A DNA stretch of 64,000 nt from Williamsia sp. 1135. Lineage in GTDB: Bacteria > Actinomycetota > Actinomycetes > Mycobacteriales > Mycobacteriaceae. Both the position numbers and the translations under genes were made by a program. Positions 28,352 through 37,476 of the stretch are shown in pieces. How positions within the stretch are numbered: position 1 is the stretch's first letter; each line of letters begins with the position of its first letter. The stretch is from NCBI RefSeq assembly GCF_002095395.1, contig NZ_MJEI01000097.1:100879-164878 (forward strand), given 5' to 3'. The notes beneath the pieces are model-generated. The model did no database searches. It saw only the letters and a list, made by a program, of their open reading frames with translations, and was not told the origin of the DNA.

Positions 28352-29419
28352 TCACGGTGGATCCTCGCTCGCCCAGCAGCGTGTCGCTGCGCTCGTGTAC
28401 AGGACGTGGTTGATGTCCGGCAGCGGGATCAGCGGCTGCGTGAGCAGGTTGCTCTGACCGTTCCCCGCCGTGACGTCCAGACCACAGAGATAGAACTGGA
28501 ACCACGAACCGAAGGTCGCTGCACGGCCGATCTTCTGGAGCTTGATCGGCAGGGTGGTCAGCGTCTGCTTGATCTCGTCCTGCCGTTCGACGACGGTTTG
28601 TCCCAGATCGTTCAGTGCTGCGATCGATCCCTGGATGGCTGGCCGGGTCGGCTGCAGGATCGAGGCGGTCACGGCCGTCAGGTTGGACAGTGACGTGATG
28701 GCCGATCCGACCGACTCCTTCTGGTTCGCCAAGCCGGTGACGAACTTCTCGGTGTTCGTCAACAGCTGGGTGAACTGGTCGTCGTGGTCGTTCAGGTTCT
28801 TCAGGACGACGTTCAGGTTGTCGATCAGCTGCCCGATGACCTGATCGCGGTCCGCGATCGTGTTCGTCAGGCTCGCGGTGTCCCGGACCAGTTCCGAGAT
28901 GGTTCCGCTCTCACCCTGGAAAACCTTGATGATCTCGGCCGACAGCTTGTTCACGTCGTCCGCGGTCAGCTGCTGGAACAGCGGCCGGAAGCCGTTGAAC
29001 AGTTCGGTGAGGTTGATCGCCTCGGTGGTCTGGGACAGGCCGATCGTCGTCCCGCCACCGATGGTGTCGGCCGTGTCGCCCGGCCCCTTCTCTAGTGAGA
29101 GGTAGCGCTGACCGGTCAGGTTACGGAGCTTGATCGCAATCCGGACACCGGCGGGGAGTTCACCGCGGTCCACCGAGAAGGCCACTTCTGCCTTGTCGCG
29201 ATCGACGATCTTGACGCCACTGACCTGACCGACGCGGACACCGGCGATCCGGACGTCGTCGCCCGGGGCCACCTGCGTGGCGTCGGTGAACACCGCCTTG
29301 AAGTCCGTGCCACCTCCGGCACCGCCGTTGGCGACGGCAAACCCGAGGACAGCGGTGGCGAACACCGTGACCACTGCGAAGATGATCAGCTTGACGAGCG
29401 GTCCGACCAAACTCTTCAT
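28352..29419 (-). CDS. mceB: MCE-family protein B
   Basis: A 355-residue Mce protein. N-terminal helix LIIFAVVTVFATAVLGFAVA, MCE domain (FKAVFTDATQVAPGDDVRIAG, VRVGQVSGV), helical region, and a short C-terminus with two Cys (YLCGLDV, RCWASEDPP) that may pair in the periplasm. It overlaps mceA by 4 nt. Confidence 0.95.
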   Translation of the reverse strand: MKSLVGPLVKLIIFAVVTVFATAVLGFAVANGGAGGGTDFKAVFTDATQVAPGDDVRIAGVRVGQVSGVKIVDRDKAEVAFSVDRGELPAGVRIAIKLRNLTGQRYLSLEKGPGDTADTIGGGTTIGLSQTTEAINLTELFNGFRPLFQQLTADDVNKLSAEIIKVFQGESGTISELVRDTASLTNTIADRDQVIGQLIDNLNVVLKNLNDHDDQFTQLLTNTEKFVTGLANQKESVGSAITSLSNLTAVTASILQPTRPAIQGSIAALNDLGQTVVERQDEIKQTLTTLPIKLQKIGRAATFGSWFQFYLCGLDVTAGNGQSNLLTQPLIPLPDINHVLYTSAATRCWASEDPP

Positions 29420-30771
29420 CGGATGCTCACCTGCTGTCCCTGCACGGTGGGAGCCGCGATCAAACCGATCCAGCTGGGCACTTCTGCCGGCTCCTTACCC
29501 GCCGCGGCGGCGACGATGGCCTGTATCTGCAGCTTGTTCCTCGGATCGCTGTAGTTGGTGGCGGGCTCCTGAGCCTGCGTGGCGGTGCCGTCGGGCATCG
29601 CCGAGTACTGCGGCTCCGGGAGCGTGGGGATGTTGCGGGGTCCGGCGTTGCGGGACGGCGGCTGGTACGAGCCGTCGTTGACCGAGCCCGCGGGGTACTG
29701 CGGGAAGGGCCTGCCGTTGCTGGGCTGCGCGTAACAGATCGGTCCACGTTCGTCGAACAGTCGTGGCTCGTCCTGGTTCGGCAGGTACCGGCCACGTGGG
29801 TTGACGAACTGCAGGTTGACCCGCACACCGGGGTTCTCGGTCCCGGCGCCGGTGATGACGTTGGCTTCGGGTACCAGTCCGGCGAAGTTCTTGAACGTGC
29901 AGCCGAACGCCGGCGACTGCTTTGCCAACGCCGTCAACAACGGTTCGGACTGGATCGCCAGATCGACCAGGTCGCGGCGGTTGGTCTCGAGGAACCCGGT
30001 GCCGTCGATCGCCACCTGGGTGACCGCCGCGATCACCGTGCGGAGATCGCCTTGACGCTCGACCAGGGTGTTGGTCGTGGTCCGCAGGGTGTCGAGCGAG
30101 TCGATGACGTCGGGCAGAGCTTCGGAGTAGGTCTGCGAGAAGCTGGCGAGACCGCGGAGCGTGCCCTGGAGTTCGGGCATGTTCTCGTTGATCCCCTTGA
30201 AGACGGTGTTGAGCTGCTCGAACGATGCACCGAGGCGCTCGCCGTTGCCCGCCAGCGCCTTCGACAGCGCGGACAGGGTCACGTTCAGGTCGGCCGGTGG
30301 GATGGCCTCGAGCACGGGGAGCAGCTGATCGAACAACTCCTGCAACTCGACGGCGTTACCGGACTGGTCCTCGTCGATTGTCGAGCCGTTGCTCAGGTGG
30401 TCACCCTCGCTGCCCTCTTGACCGTCCGGGATCTGCAACGCCACGTACCGCTCACCGAACAACGTCTTCGGCAGAATCCGGGCCGTCGTATCGGTCGGCA
30501 ACAGGTCGACCTTGTCCGGCTGCAGACCCAGGGTGACGACCACCGAGCCGTCTTCGAGGTTCGGCTCGACGCTGCGCACCTCCCCGACGATGAGTCCGCG
30601 AGCCTTGACGTCGGCGTTGTTGGGCAACGCGTTGCCGGCCGAGGTCGTGTTCAGCTTCACGTCGACGAACTTCGTGAACGATTTGTTGTACTGCATGATC
30701 GTCAGCGTCAGGAACAGCGCGACCACCAGGAAGAACACCAGACCGAGCGCCCGGCGTTTGAGTGCCTGCAT
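29416..30771 (-). CDS. mceA: MCE-family protein A
   Basis: A 451-residue Mce protein, first of the six. Anchor helix LGLVFFLVVALFLTLTI, MCE domain (VDVKLNTTSAGNALPNNADV, GLIVGEVRSV), long helices (about 150-290), and a Pro-rich C-terminus. It lies 3 nt after yrbEB, giving the canonical yrbEA-yrbEB-mceABCDEF order. Which mce type this is (mce1 to mce4, or a genus-specific set) cannot be settled without a tree. Confidence 0.95.
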   Translation of the reverse strand: MQALKRRALGLVFFLVVALFLTLTIMQYNKSFTKFVDVKLNTTSAGNALPNNADVKARGLIVGEVRSVEPNLEDGSVVVTLGLQPDKVDLLPTDTTARILPKTLFGERYVALQIPDGQEGSEGDHLSNGSTIDEDQSGNAVELQELFDQLLPVLEAIPPADLNVTLSALSKALAGNGERLGASFEQLNTVFKGINENMPELQGTLRGLASFSQTYSEALPDVIDSLDTLRTTTNTLVERQGDLRTVIAAVTQVAIDGTGFLETNRRDLVDLAIQSEPLLTALAKQSPAFGCTFKNFAGLVPEANVITGAGTENPGVRVNLQFVNPRGRYLPNQDEPRLFDERGPICYAQPSNGRPFPQYPAGSVNDGSYQPPSRNAGPRNIPTLPEPQYSAMPDGTATQAQEPATNYSDPRNKLQIQAIVAAAAGKEPAEVPSWIGLIAAPTVQGQQVSIR

Positions 30772-30774
30772 CGA

Positions 30775-31632
30775 TCAGCCCCCCACTCTGACGGACGTCG
30801 TGGTGCCCCAGATGGCCAGACCGAGGAAGAAGTCGAGGACCGCGATGATCACCAGAGCTGCACGAACGGCGTGTCCGACCGCCACGCCGACGCCGGCGGG
30901 CCCGCCCGTGGCGTAGTAGCCGTAGTAGCAGTGCACGAGAATGATCACGAACGCAAAGATCATGACCTTGCCAAACGACCACAACACATCTGCAGGTGGC
31001 AAGAAGAGATTGAAGTAGTGGTCGTACGAACCGGCGGATTGGCCGGTGAACTGCGTAGCTATCAGTCGGGACGCGAAATAGGCCGACAGTAGACCGAGCA
31101 CATACAGCGGGATGACCGCGATGAAGCCGGCGAGTACGCGGGTGGTCACGAGGAACGGGATCGACGGCACGGCCATCGTCTCGAGCGCGTCGATCTCTTC
31201 GGAGATCCGCATGGCGCCGAGTTGGGCGGTGAAGCCGCAACCGACTGTTGCCGACAACGCGAGGCCGGCGACGAGCGGCGCCACCTCACGGGTGTTGGCG
31301 TACGCGGCGAGGAACCCGGTCAGCGCCTGCGACCCCAGCTGGTCCAATGCGTTGGCACCCTGGAGCCCGACCACCACACCGGTGAATCCGGACATCAGGA
31401 TCATGACGCCGATGGTCCCGCCGATGACCGCGAGGCCACCGGAACCGAAGGCGACCTCGGCGAGCAGCCGGAGCAGCTCCTTGGGATAGCGGCGGATGGT
31501 GCGCGGAGACCATCCGATGGCGCGTCCGTAGAACGACATCTGGTCGCCCGCGCCGTCCAGAACGCGCAGCGGGACACGCGCGATTTTGCCTGCGCGATAA
31601 CCGATGTCCCCTCGGCCTTTGGCGATCGTCAC
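30775..31632 (-). CDS. yrbEB: MlaE-family permease YrbEB of the Mce transporter
   Basis: A 285-residue integral membrane protein with five to six helices. The MlaE signature spans EEIDALETMAVPSIPFLVTTR (about residues 140-160), preceded by GCGFTAQLGAMRISEEID. It pairs with YrbEA as the membrane core onto which the Mkl ATPase and the Mce tube assemble. The gene order and a 10-nt gap support co-transcription with yrbEA. Confidence 0.96.
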   Translation of the reverse strand: MTIAKGRGDIGYRAGKIARVPLRVLDGAGDQMSFYGRAIGWSPRTIRRYPKELLRLLAEVAFGSGGLAVIGGTIGVMILMSGFTGVVVGLQGANALDQLGSQALTGFLAAYANTREVAPLVAGLALSATVGCGFTAQLGAMRISEEIDALETMAVPSIPFLVTTRVLAGFIAVIPLYVLGLLSAYFASRLIATQFTGQSAGSYDHYFNLFLPPADVLWSFGKVMIFAFVIILVHCYYGYYATGGPAGVGVAVGHAVRAALVIIAVLDFFLGLAIWGTTTSVRVGG

Positions 31633-31642
31633 CCTTGTTCTC

Positions 31643-32449
31643 CTATGAACCCTTGGCCGGAACGATCTGCAAGTAGACCGCAGTGATGATCAAGTTCGCA
31701 AAGAACAGCAACAAGAAGGTGATGACGACGCCCTGGTTGACCGCATCACCCACACCCTTGGGTCCACCACTGGGGTGGAGCCCCTTGTACGCGGCCACGA
31801 CTCCGGCGATTACACCGAAAACTGCAGCTTTGAGCAGGGCCACGTAGAGGTCCGGCAACTGCGCCAGAGCACTGAACGAAGCCAGATAGGCACCGGGGGT
31901 GCCACCTTGGACGATGACGTTGAAGAAGTAACCACCGCCGATGCCGACCACCGAGACGAGACCACAGAGAAGGACGGCCACCAAGATCATGGCCAGGACG
32001 CGCGGGACCACCAGTCGCTGAACGGGATTGATGCCGAGTACCTCCATGGCATCGATCTCTTCGCGGATGGTCCGGGACCCGAGGTCAGCCGTCACCGCAG
32101 AGCCGGCAGCACCGGCCACAAGTAGTGACGTCACCAGAGGCGCGCCCTGCTGGATCACCACCAGGACGCTGGCCGCACCGGTGAACGATTCAGCGCCGAG
32201 CTGCCGAATCAGCGAACCGGTCTGCAGAGACACGATCGCGCCGAACGGGATTGCGACCAGCGCGGTCGGCAGAATCGTCACGCTGGCGATGAACCATGCC
32301 TGCTGGATGAACTCGCGCCATTGAAATGGACGCACAAAGGTCTGGCGCGCGACGTCGACGAACAGCTGGACTATGTTGCCCGTCTGGGACAACGCCCCAG
32401 AGCCAGCCTTCGAAATTTTGTCGACGCCACGTGTGGTGGCACTTGTCAT
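31643..32449 (-). CDS. yrbEA: MlaE-family permease YrbEA of the Mce transporter
   Basis: A 268-residue permease with the MlaE block TIREEIDAMEVLGINPVQR around residues 130-150 and multiple membrane helices. It is directly abutted by the Mkl stop codon (no intervening base), so the ATPase and permease are co-translated. It forms the transport channel with YrbEB. Confidence 0.96.
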   Translation of the reverse strand: MTSATTRGVDKISKAGSGALSQTGNIVQLFVDVARQTFVRPFQWREFIQQAWFIASVTILPTALVAIPFGAIVSLQTGSLIRQLGAESFTGAASVLVVIQQGAPLVTSLLVAGAAGSAVTADLGSRTIREEIDAMEVLGINPVQRLVVPRVLAMILVAVLLCGLVSVVGIGGGYFFNVIVQGGTPGAYLASFSALAQLPDLYVALLKAAVFGVIAGVVAAYKGLHPSGGPKGVGDAVNQGVVITFLLLFFANLIITAVYLQIVPAKGS

Positions 32450-33607
32450 TTAGAGGGCCTTGTCACCGGCGCGATATGCGGGGAACTGTTCGGTCTGGGC
32501 ATCGGAGCCCTGGTAGGAAGACTGCTGCTGAGTCTCGTCGTAACCGGAGTTGGAGCCGGAACCGACTCCCACCGGCTGTTGCTGGGTTTTGCGGTAGGCC
32601 TCGCGCTGGTTCTCCTGCGCGGCCTCTTCGACCTCGAAGCTCTCCTCGATCGCACGCTGCGCGGGCTCGGGCAGGGTATGCAGGATCTCCCGGACACGAG
32701 CCTGACGACGAGCGACGGCCTGACGCTCGGGCAGACCCGGCGTGGCCTGCAGCTGCGGAACGATGCCACGCACATCCTCGGCGGTACCGCCGTCAGAATG
32801 CCCGGCGTCGACCATCTCCTGCTCACGCTTCTGCTGCGCGTCGTCCTTCTCCTCAGACATACCGATCGGCCCGATACGACGACCGTTGAGGAACTGCTCG
32901 ACCACCGGCTCATCCGAGGTCAACAACACCTCACGCGGACCGAACATCACCAGCTCCTTACGGAAGAGCATGCCGATGTTGTCCGGAACCGTACGAGCGA
33001 CCTGAATGTTGTGGGTCACGATCAAAATCGTGGCATCGATCTGCGCATTGATGTCGATCAACAACTGCGACAAGTACGCCGTACGCACCGGGTCCAGACC
33101 CGAGTCCGGCTCGTCGCACAAGATGATCTGCGGGTCCAGCACCAGAGCACGAGCCAGGCCGGCGCGCTTGCGCATACCGCCGGAGATCTCACCGGGGAGC
33201 TTGTTCTCCGCACCGGTCAAACCGACCAACTCGATCTTGTCCATCACGATCTGACGGATTTCGTCTTCCTTCTTCTTCGTGTGCTCACGAAGCGGGAAAG
33301 CGATGTTGTCGAACAGGCTCATCGACCCGAACAGCGCACCGTCCTGGAACAGCACACCGAACAGCTTGCGGATCTCGTACAGCTCACGCGAAGAACACTT
33401 CGTGATGTCGGTGCCGTCGACGATCACCGAACCCTGCTCCGGGTGCAGCAGACCGATCAACGACTTGAGGAACACCGACTTACCCGTACCCGACGGGCCC
33501 AGCAGCACACTCACCTCACCCATCGGGAGAGTCAGCGAGACATCCCGCCAGATGTTCTGCGACCCGAACGACTTCGTAAGCCCCTCAACACTGACCTCAA
33601 CACCCAC
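32450..33607 (-). CDS. mkl: Mce transporter ATPase (Mkl/MceG-like)
   Basis: The GTG at 33607 is placed 6 nt after GGAGGGACA and begins at the natural domain start (VGVEVSVEGLTKSFG); longer in-frame starts lack support. 385 residues: Walker A GPSGTGKS, Q-loop LFQDGALFGS, signature ISGGMRKRAG, Walker B ILCDEPDSGLDPV, H-loop VTHN. The roughly 120-residue C-terminal extension is hydrophilic, Gln/Ser-rich and probably disordered. In M. tuberculosis the mkl gene is likewise next to rplL but away from its mce operons. Here it heads a whole mce operon. Confidence 0.95.
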   Translation of the reverse strand: MGVEVSVEGLTKSFGSQNIWRDVSLTLPMGEVSVLLGPSGTGKSVFLKSLIGLLHPEQGSVIVDGTDITKCSSRELYEIRKLFGVLFQDGALFGSMSLFDNIAFPLREHTKKKEDEIRQIVMDKIELVGLTGAENKLPGEISGGMRKRAGLARALVLDPQIILCDEPDSGLDPVRTAYLSQLLIDINAQIDATILIVTHNIQVARTVPDNIGMLFRKELVMFGPREVLLTSDEPVVEQFLNGRRIGPIGMSEEKDDAQQKREQEMVDAGHSDGGTAEDVRGIVPQLQATPGLPERQAVARRQARVREILHTLPEPAQRAIEESFEVEEAAQENQREAYRKTQQQPVGVGSGSNSGYDETQQQSSYQGSDAQTEQFPAYRAGDKAL

Positions 33608-33785
33608 TGAAATGTCCCTCCAAAACGAAGTCCGCCCCCGTGCGGAGCCTGTGGTTCGGCTCACTCTAACCCACTTGGCGTGACGAATATACGCACCGTC
33701 GCCGTTTCTCAGGTTCACGGTTCTCCCGAGGTCGTGCTGGGTCGGGCGAGCCGTACGGGTTGTTGCTGGTAGACCTGGATCCGCG

Positions 33786-33801
33786 GTTACTCGGGAGTAA
33801 C
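33786..33801. promoter_or_regulatory. Palindrome GTTACTC-GG-GAGTAAC upstream of mkl-mce operon
   Basis: Perfect 7-bp arms around GG, about 180 nt upstream of the mkl start. The shape is typical of TetR-family operators. The half-site TTACTCGG recurs in the palindrome at 35491-35515 upstream of the CocE-type hydrolase, so one regulator may act on both. Confidence 0.5.
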
Positions 33802-33916
33802 TCACGTTATGCCGAAAAGTTTTTTTCGCGCTCTGATCTCGATCGGTTCTGAAACCTACTAGCCGGTAACCTTTGTGGCAACTGGACCCCTGAGCGGGCC
33901 TGTGGAGCTCGCGTAC

Positions 33917-33939
33917 GGGGCCGCCTATATAGAGGCCCC
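33917..33939. other. GC stem-loop with CTATATAG loop
   Basis: Arms GGGGCC and GGCCCC enclose a self-complementary CTATATAG-centred loop. It lies just beyond the rplL terminator on the minus strand. It may be a back-up terminator or a structured spacer. Confidence 0.35.
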
Positions 33940-33947
33940 GAGACAGC

Positions 33948-33981
33948 ACGATGGCCCGCAGCAAACGCTGCGGGCCATCGT
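33948..33981 (-). terminator. Rho-independent terminator of rplJL
   Basis: A perfect stem (ACGATGGCCCGCAG with its complement) and loop CAAA. It sits 25 nt after the rplL stop on the minus strand, separating rplJL from the mkl-mce operon. Confidence 0.8.
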
Positions 33982-34006
33982 GGAGAGTAGAGCGAAGAAA
34001 ACGGTC

Positions 34007-34390
34007 TTACTTGACCGAAACCTTGGCGCCGGCCTCTTCGAGCTTGGTCTTGGCTGCCTCGGCGGCATCCTTGTCGATCTTCTCGAGGATCGCCTTGGGA
34101 GCGGACTCGACGAGATCCTTGGCTTCCTTCAGACCCAGTCCCGAGACGACCTCGCGGACGACCTTGATGACCTGGATCTTCTTGTCGCCGGCCGACTCGA
34201 GCACGACGTCGAACTCGTCCTGCTCGACAGCAGCTTCAGCAGCGGCCGGTGCACCGGCAGCGGCGACGGCGACGGGAGCAGCAGCGGTGACCTCGAAGAC
34301 ATCTTCGAACTTCTTCACGAAGTCGCTGAGTTCCAGCAGGGTCAATTCCTTGAACTGATCGATGAGCTCGTCAGCGGAGAGCTTTGCCAT
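34007..34390 (-). CDS. rplL: 50S ribosomal protein L7/L12
   Basis: A 127-residue stalk protein: N-terminal dimerisation domain ([21 protein letters not shown]), Ala/Gly/Val-rich hinge (about 33-55), and the C-terminal factor-binding domain starting [10 protein letters not shown] and ending [13 protein letters not shown]. It recruits translational GTPases. It follows rplJ by 63 nt and is followed by a terminator. Confidence 0.99.
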   Translation of the reverse strand: MAKLSADELIDQFKELTLLELSDFVKKFEDVFEVTAAAPVAVAAAGAPAAAEAAVEQDEFDVVLESAGDKKIQVIKVVREVVSGLGLKEAKDLVESAPKAILEKIDKDAAEAAKTKLEEAGAKVSVK

Positions 34391-34453
34391 GTGGGCAATC
34401 CTTTCGTTCTTTCCACGGCCGCAGGGTGACGCGGCCAGGGAGGTGTTGGGGTT

Positions 34454-35014
34454 TTATTCGGCCGCTTCTGCGGGTGCGGCCGCGGCTTCTTCGCCGCCGG
34501 AGGCAGCTTTCTTCTCTTGCAGTGCGGCCGCAAGACGTGCGACCTGGGAAGCGGGCTGATTGAACAGACCCGCAGCCTTTGCCAAGTTGCCCTTCATGGC
34601 ACCGGCGAGCTTTGCAAGGAGTACCTCACGGGTTTCGAGGTCAGCGATCTGATTGACCTCGTCCACAGACAGCGCGCGGCCGTCCATGAATCCACCCTTG
34701 ATGATGAGGGCCTTGTTGTCCTTGGCGAAGTTCTTGATCGCCTTGGCCGCCACAACGGGTTCACCTTCGATGAAGGCAATTGCAGTGGGACCAGTGAACA
34801 GCTCGTCCAGACCGGCCACGCCCGCATCAGCAGCAGCGCGCTTGACCAGGGTGTTCTTGGCGACGGAGTAAACAGCACCTTCGCCCAGTGAGCGACGCAA
34901 GTCCGAGATCTGCTTGACGGTCAGACCACGGTATTCCGTGACGACTGCCGCAGTGGCTCCCTTGAACTGCTCGGTGATCTCCGCAACCGCGGTGACCTTT
35001 TCACTATTTGCCAT
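34454..35014 (-). CDS. rplJ: 50S ribosomal protein L10
   Basis: A 186-residue L10 from the ATG at 35014, preceded by GAGAGGAGGCGAAGT. The core begins [18 protein letters not shown] with [15 protein letters not shown]. The C-terminal helix that binds L7/L12 dimers is present, and an Ala/Glu-rich tail follows. L10 with L12 represses its own translation by binding the mRNA leader, and a structured leader lies upstream. Confidence 0.98.
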   Translation of the reverse strand: MANSEKVTAVAEITEQFKGATAAVVTEYRGLTVKQISDLRRSLGEGAVYSVAKNTLVKRAAADAGVAGLDELFTGPTAIAFIEGEPVVAAKAIKNFAKDNKALIIKGGFMDGRALSVDEVNQIADLETREVLLAKLAGAMKGNLAKAAGLFNQPASQVARLAAALQEKKAASGGEEAAAAPAEAAE

Positions 35015-35290
35015 ACTTCGCCTCCTCTCATGACGTGTCGGTTGGCACGTAGGAGCGCGAGTCTCGTGAACGGCCGCTGACCCCACCAACGACAAACGCC
35101 CCGGCACAGGGCACGGGGCGCACACGAGCTTCAATGGCAGAGCATTGCAGCGGTGATTCCTCGTTCTCCCTGCGTGGGCCGCCGACGATGTGTCGGGCCT
35201 TCGGCCGGCTCGCGATAGTCGCGCCCCGGTGACCAACGGTCTCTGGTTGAACTGACGTCCGCGGGCATATGACCTGCGAACACCAAGCGC
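35015..35290 (-). ncRNA. Structured rplJ leader (L10-type autoregulatory leader, probable)
   Basis: About 270 nt lie between the likely promoter and rplJ. On the minus strand they carry stable stems: one with arms CGCCCC/GGGGCG (35097-35120), and one around CCGGCCGAAGGCCCGA (about 35190-35215). In bacteria such leaders bind the L10-L12 complex for feedback control. Identity as an L10 leader rests on position and stems only; a covariance search was not possible. Confidence 0.55.
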
Positions 35291-35292
35291 TC

Positions 35293-35298
35293 ACACTA
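35293..35298 (-). promoter_or_regulatory. Possible -10 box (TAGTGT) for rplJL
   Basis: The minus strand reads TAGTGT, about 17 nt after a TTGTAA hexamer. It lies about 280 nt upstream of rplJ, at the far end of the structured leader. Plausible for a strong sigma-A promoter but unproven. Confidence 0.35.
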
Positions 35299-35299
35299 C

Positions 35300-35559
35300 C
35301 GGCAGTGGGTCGCTGGTTACAAATCAGCCACGTCAGGATCAAGGTGTGACGGCGGAACACCCCAAAGGTCGCGACCGAACACCCGCTCGGGTACGTTGAA
35401 CCGAACCAGTCCAGTGTGAGGTCGGTCACGAACCACTAGTAGCACCAACAGCACTGGCAGCAACACGACGGAGTGTTGCCGCGACCTGCGATTACTCGGT
35501 TACGCACCGAGTAATTCGCGCTTGGCGTGGCCTCACTCCCCAGCGGAGAGGTAGCGGCC
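35300..35559. other. Gap between the rplJ leader and the CocE-type gene
   Basis: No convincing gene. It contains two perfect inverted repeats near its right end: CAACAC-gacgga-GTGTTG at 35461-35478 and the 10-bp-arm palindrome at 35491-35515. These presumably serve the divergent CocE promoter. Confidence 0.5.
35491..35515. promoter_or_regulatory. Perfect palindrome (arm ATTACTCGGT) upstream of CocE-type gene
   Basis: Ten-base arms ATTACTCGGT and ACCGAGTAAT with a 5-nt centre, ending 44 nt before the CocE-type start codon. It has the size of a TetR/MarR operator. It shares the TTACTCGG half-site with 33786-33801. Confidence 0.55.
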
Positions 35560-37473
35560 ATGGTCTACCAGATCAGTCCTTACGAACGCACGGGCAGAGC
35601 ACCCTCGCCGCGAAGCGCCCCGACACTCCCCCTCGGCGACCCGACCGGTGGCGCCAACGCACTCTGGTGGCGCGAGCAGGTCGACGGGCAGCCGGAGTTC
35701 CCGAAGGTCTCCATCGATCGTTCCCTGCATCTGACGATGAGCGACGGGGTACGCCTGCGCGCAACGCTGGTCCGGCCGATCGACGCCGCCGGCCGGATCG
35801 TGGAAGCACCGATGCCCACCGTGGTGACGATCAATCCTTACAACCGCGCCGTACTCGACCTCATCGACCAGACCACCCACCACTTGCCGTTGCCTCCGAT
35901 CTCCGGCGGCACCCTCGACGTCTTCGGCATCAACCGCAAGCTCGTACAGAGCGGATACGTCCAACTGGTCGTCGATGTGCGCGGCACCGGCGCCTCGCAC
36001 GGTCGATGGCAGATCCTCGGAGAACGCGAACAGCGCGACTCCATCGAGGTCATCGACTGGGCAGTCGATCAGTCGTGGTGCGACGGCAATGTGGGGATGG
36101 CCGGCTGGTCGTACTCCGCCATCAATTCACTGCAGGCCGCCGGCAACGGTTCGCCGCACCTCAAGGCGGTCTTCGCGGTCGAGGGATGCGAAGACATCGT
36201 GCGGGACATCTACATCACCGGTGGCGCCCCGTCCGCGTTCATCCCGATCTGGCTGGCCGGGGTGAACATGCTCAAGTGGCTCCCCAACCCGTCTGCGGCT
36301 CTGGCGGACGCGTTCAGCACCAACGGCGTGCGCTGGCTGAAGGACCGGGTGGCCTCTCCCGCCACCGAGATCGGTTCTCTGGCATGGGGTTTCCTCACCG
36401 GCCGCGATCCCCGCATCTACGACGACCCCTACTTCGACGAGCGTGACCCGAAGATCGACATGATCACCGCGCCGACGTTCGTCTTCGGCGGGTGGCACGA
36501 CCTGTTCGGACGCAGCGCGACCCGTATCTACAACCAGCTGAACCTGCAACCAGGGCAGAAGCAACTGGTCATGGCGGACGGCTATCACCTCGACGCCGGC
36601 CGCGGATTCGGCAAGCGCATCGCCCCGCCGCGCGTCGACGTGCTCGAGCGCGCCTGGTTCGACAAGTGGCTCAAGGGCCTCGACAACGGTGTCGACGAGT
36701 ACGGCCCCGTGACCCTGCAACAGCAGGGCGGGTCCTGGACGTCCGGAGAGTCGTTCCCCCGCAAAGACGCTCGGGTGCAGCGGCTGTATCTCTCCCCGGC
36801 GTCGTCGCATACCGCGAAGCACAGCAGGCACGACGGCAGCCTCGGCGCCGGCGTCAATTCCACTGCGGGCGAGCTGAAGCTGCGGGCGGATGCGCGCGGG
36901 TTCATCTCCCGCGACATGACCCAGGTGACAGCCGGCGCGACCATGCTCCTCGGCGGCTCGTTCACCACCAAGGCGAAGTTCCAGGAGGTCGGCGCGCTGA
37001 CCTTCACCACCGAGCCGATGTCCGAGGCGATGCAGATCTCGGGGTCGATGAACCTGCACCTGCGCACCAACTGCGGTGGTCACGAGGCGCTGTGGGCCAT
37101 CACTCTCAACGATGTCGCCCCCGACGGGACGTCGACGGTCCTGACCAACGGTTCGCTGACCGCCTCGAACAGGTCCCTCGATCCCGGACTCTGCGAATAC
37201 GCCGAGGACGGCTCACTTCTGGTGGCCCACCATCCGCTGAGCAAGAAGCGCAAGCTGAAGGTGACCCCCAACTCCCCTATCGATCTCGACATCGACCTGG
37301 TCCCCACCGACGCGATCATCGAAGAGGGCCACCGGCTTCGGATCAACATCTACGCAGCGAGCATGCCCCGCTTCCTCGCGGTGGTCCCCGACCTGATCAA
37401 GTCGGGCTGGCGGTCCCAGAAAGTGGTCCTCGACCCCTACCACCAGAGCTACCTCACCTTCCAGGGTTTGTAG
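35560..37473 (+). CDS. CocE/NonD-family alpha/beta hydrolase (X-Pro dipeptidyl-peptidase S15-like)
   Basis: The ATG at 35560 has GGAGAGG nine bases upstream and is preferred to the GTG at 35527. It gives 637 residues. The alpha/beta-hydrolase core has VVDVRGTGASHGRW (oxyanion region, about 137-150) and the nucleophile elbow GWSYS with Ser184. A later FGGWHDLFG and a C-terminal jelly-roll domain of about 220 residues follow (EEGHRLRINIYA). Relatives hydrolyse cocaine esters, acylated peptides or antibiotics. It stands alone on this strand; a palindrome follows its stop. Substrate unknown. Confidence 0.9.
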   Translation: MVYQISPYERTGRAPSPRSAPTLPLGDPTGGANALWWREQVDGQPEFPKVSIDRSLHLTMSDGVRLRATLVRPIDAAGRIVEAPMPTVVTINPYNRAVLDLIDQTTHHLPLPPISGGTLDVFGINRKLVQSGYVQLVVDVRGTGASHGRWQILGEREQRDSIEVIDWAVDQSWCDGNVGMAGWSYSAINSLQAAGNGSPHLKAVFAVEGCEDIVRDIYITGGAPSAFIPIWLAGVNMLKWLPNPSAALADAFSTNGVRWLKDRVASPATEIGSLAWGFLTGRDPRIYDDPYFDERDPKIDMITAPTFVFGGWHDLFGRSATRIYNQLNLQPGQKQLVMADGYHLDAGRGFGKRIAPPRVDVLERAWFDKWLKGLDNGVDEYGPVTLQQQGGSWTSGESFPRKDARVQRLYLSPASSHTAKHSRHDGSLGAGVNSTAGELKLRADARGFISRDMTQVTAGATMLLGGSFTTKAKFQEVGALTFTTEPMSEAMQISGSMNLHLRTNCGGHEALWAITLNDVAPDGTSTVLTNGSLTASNRSLDPGLCEYAEDGSLLVAHHPLSKKRKLKVTPNSPIDLDIDLVPTDAIIEEGHRLRINIYAASMPRFLAVVPDLIKSGWRSQKVVLDPYHQSYLTFQGL

Positions 37474-37476
37474 CGC

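Larger units (their letters stand above)
33608..34006. other. Gene-free gap between mkl and rplL (399 nt)
   Basis: No open reading frame here looks like a gene. The stretch holds the rplL terminator, a second GC stem at 33917-33939, a GTTACTCGGGAGTAAC palindrome at 33786-33801, and presumably the promoter of the mkl-mce operon. The only AT-rich patch is around 33817-33832. I could not fix promoter boxes with confidence. Confidence 0.6.
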
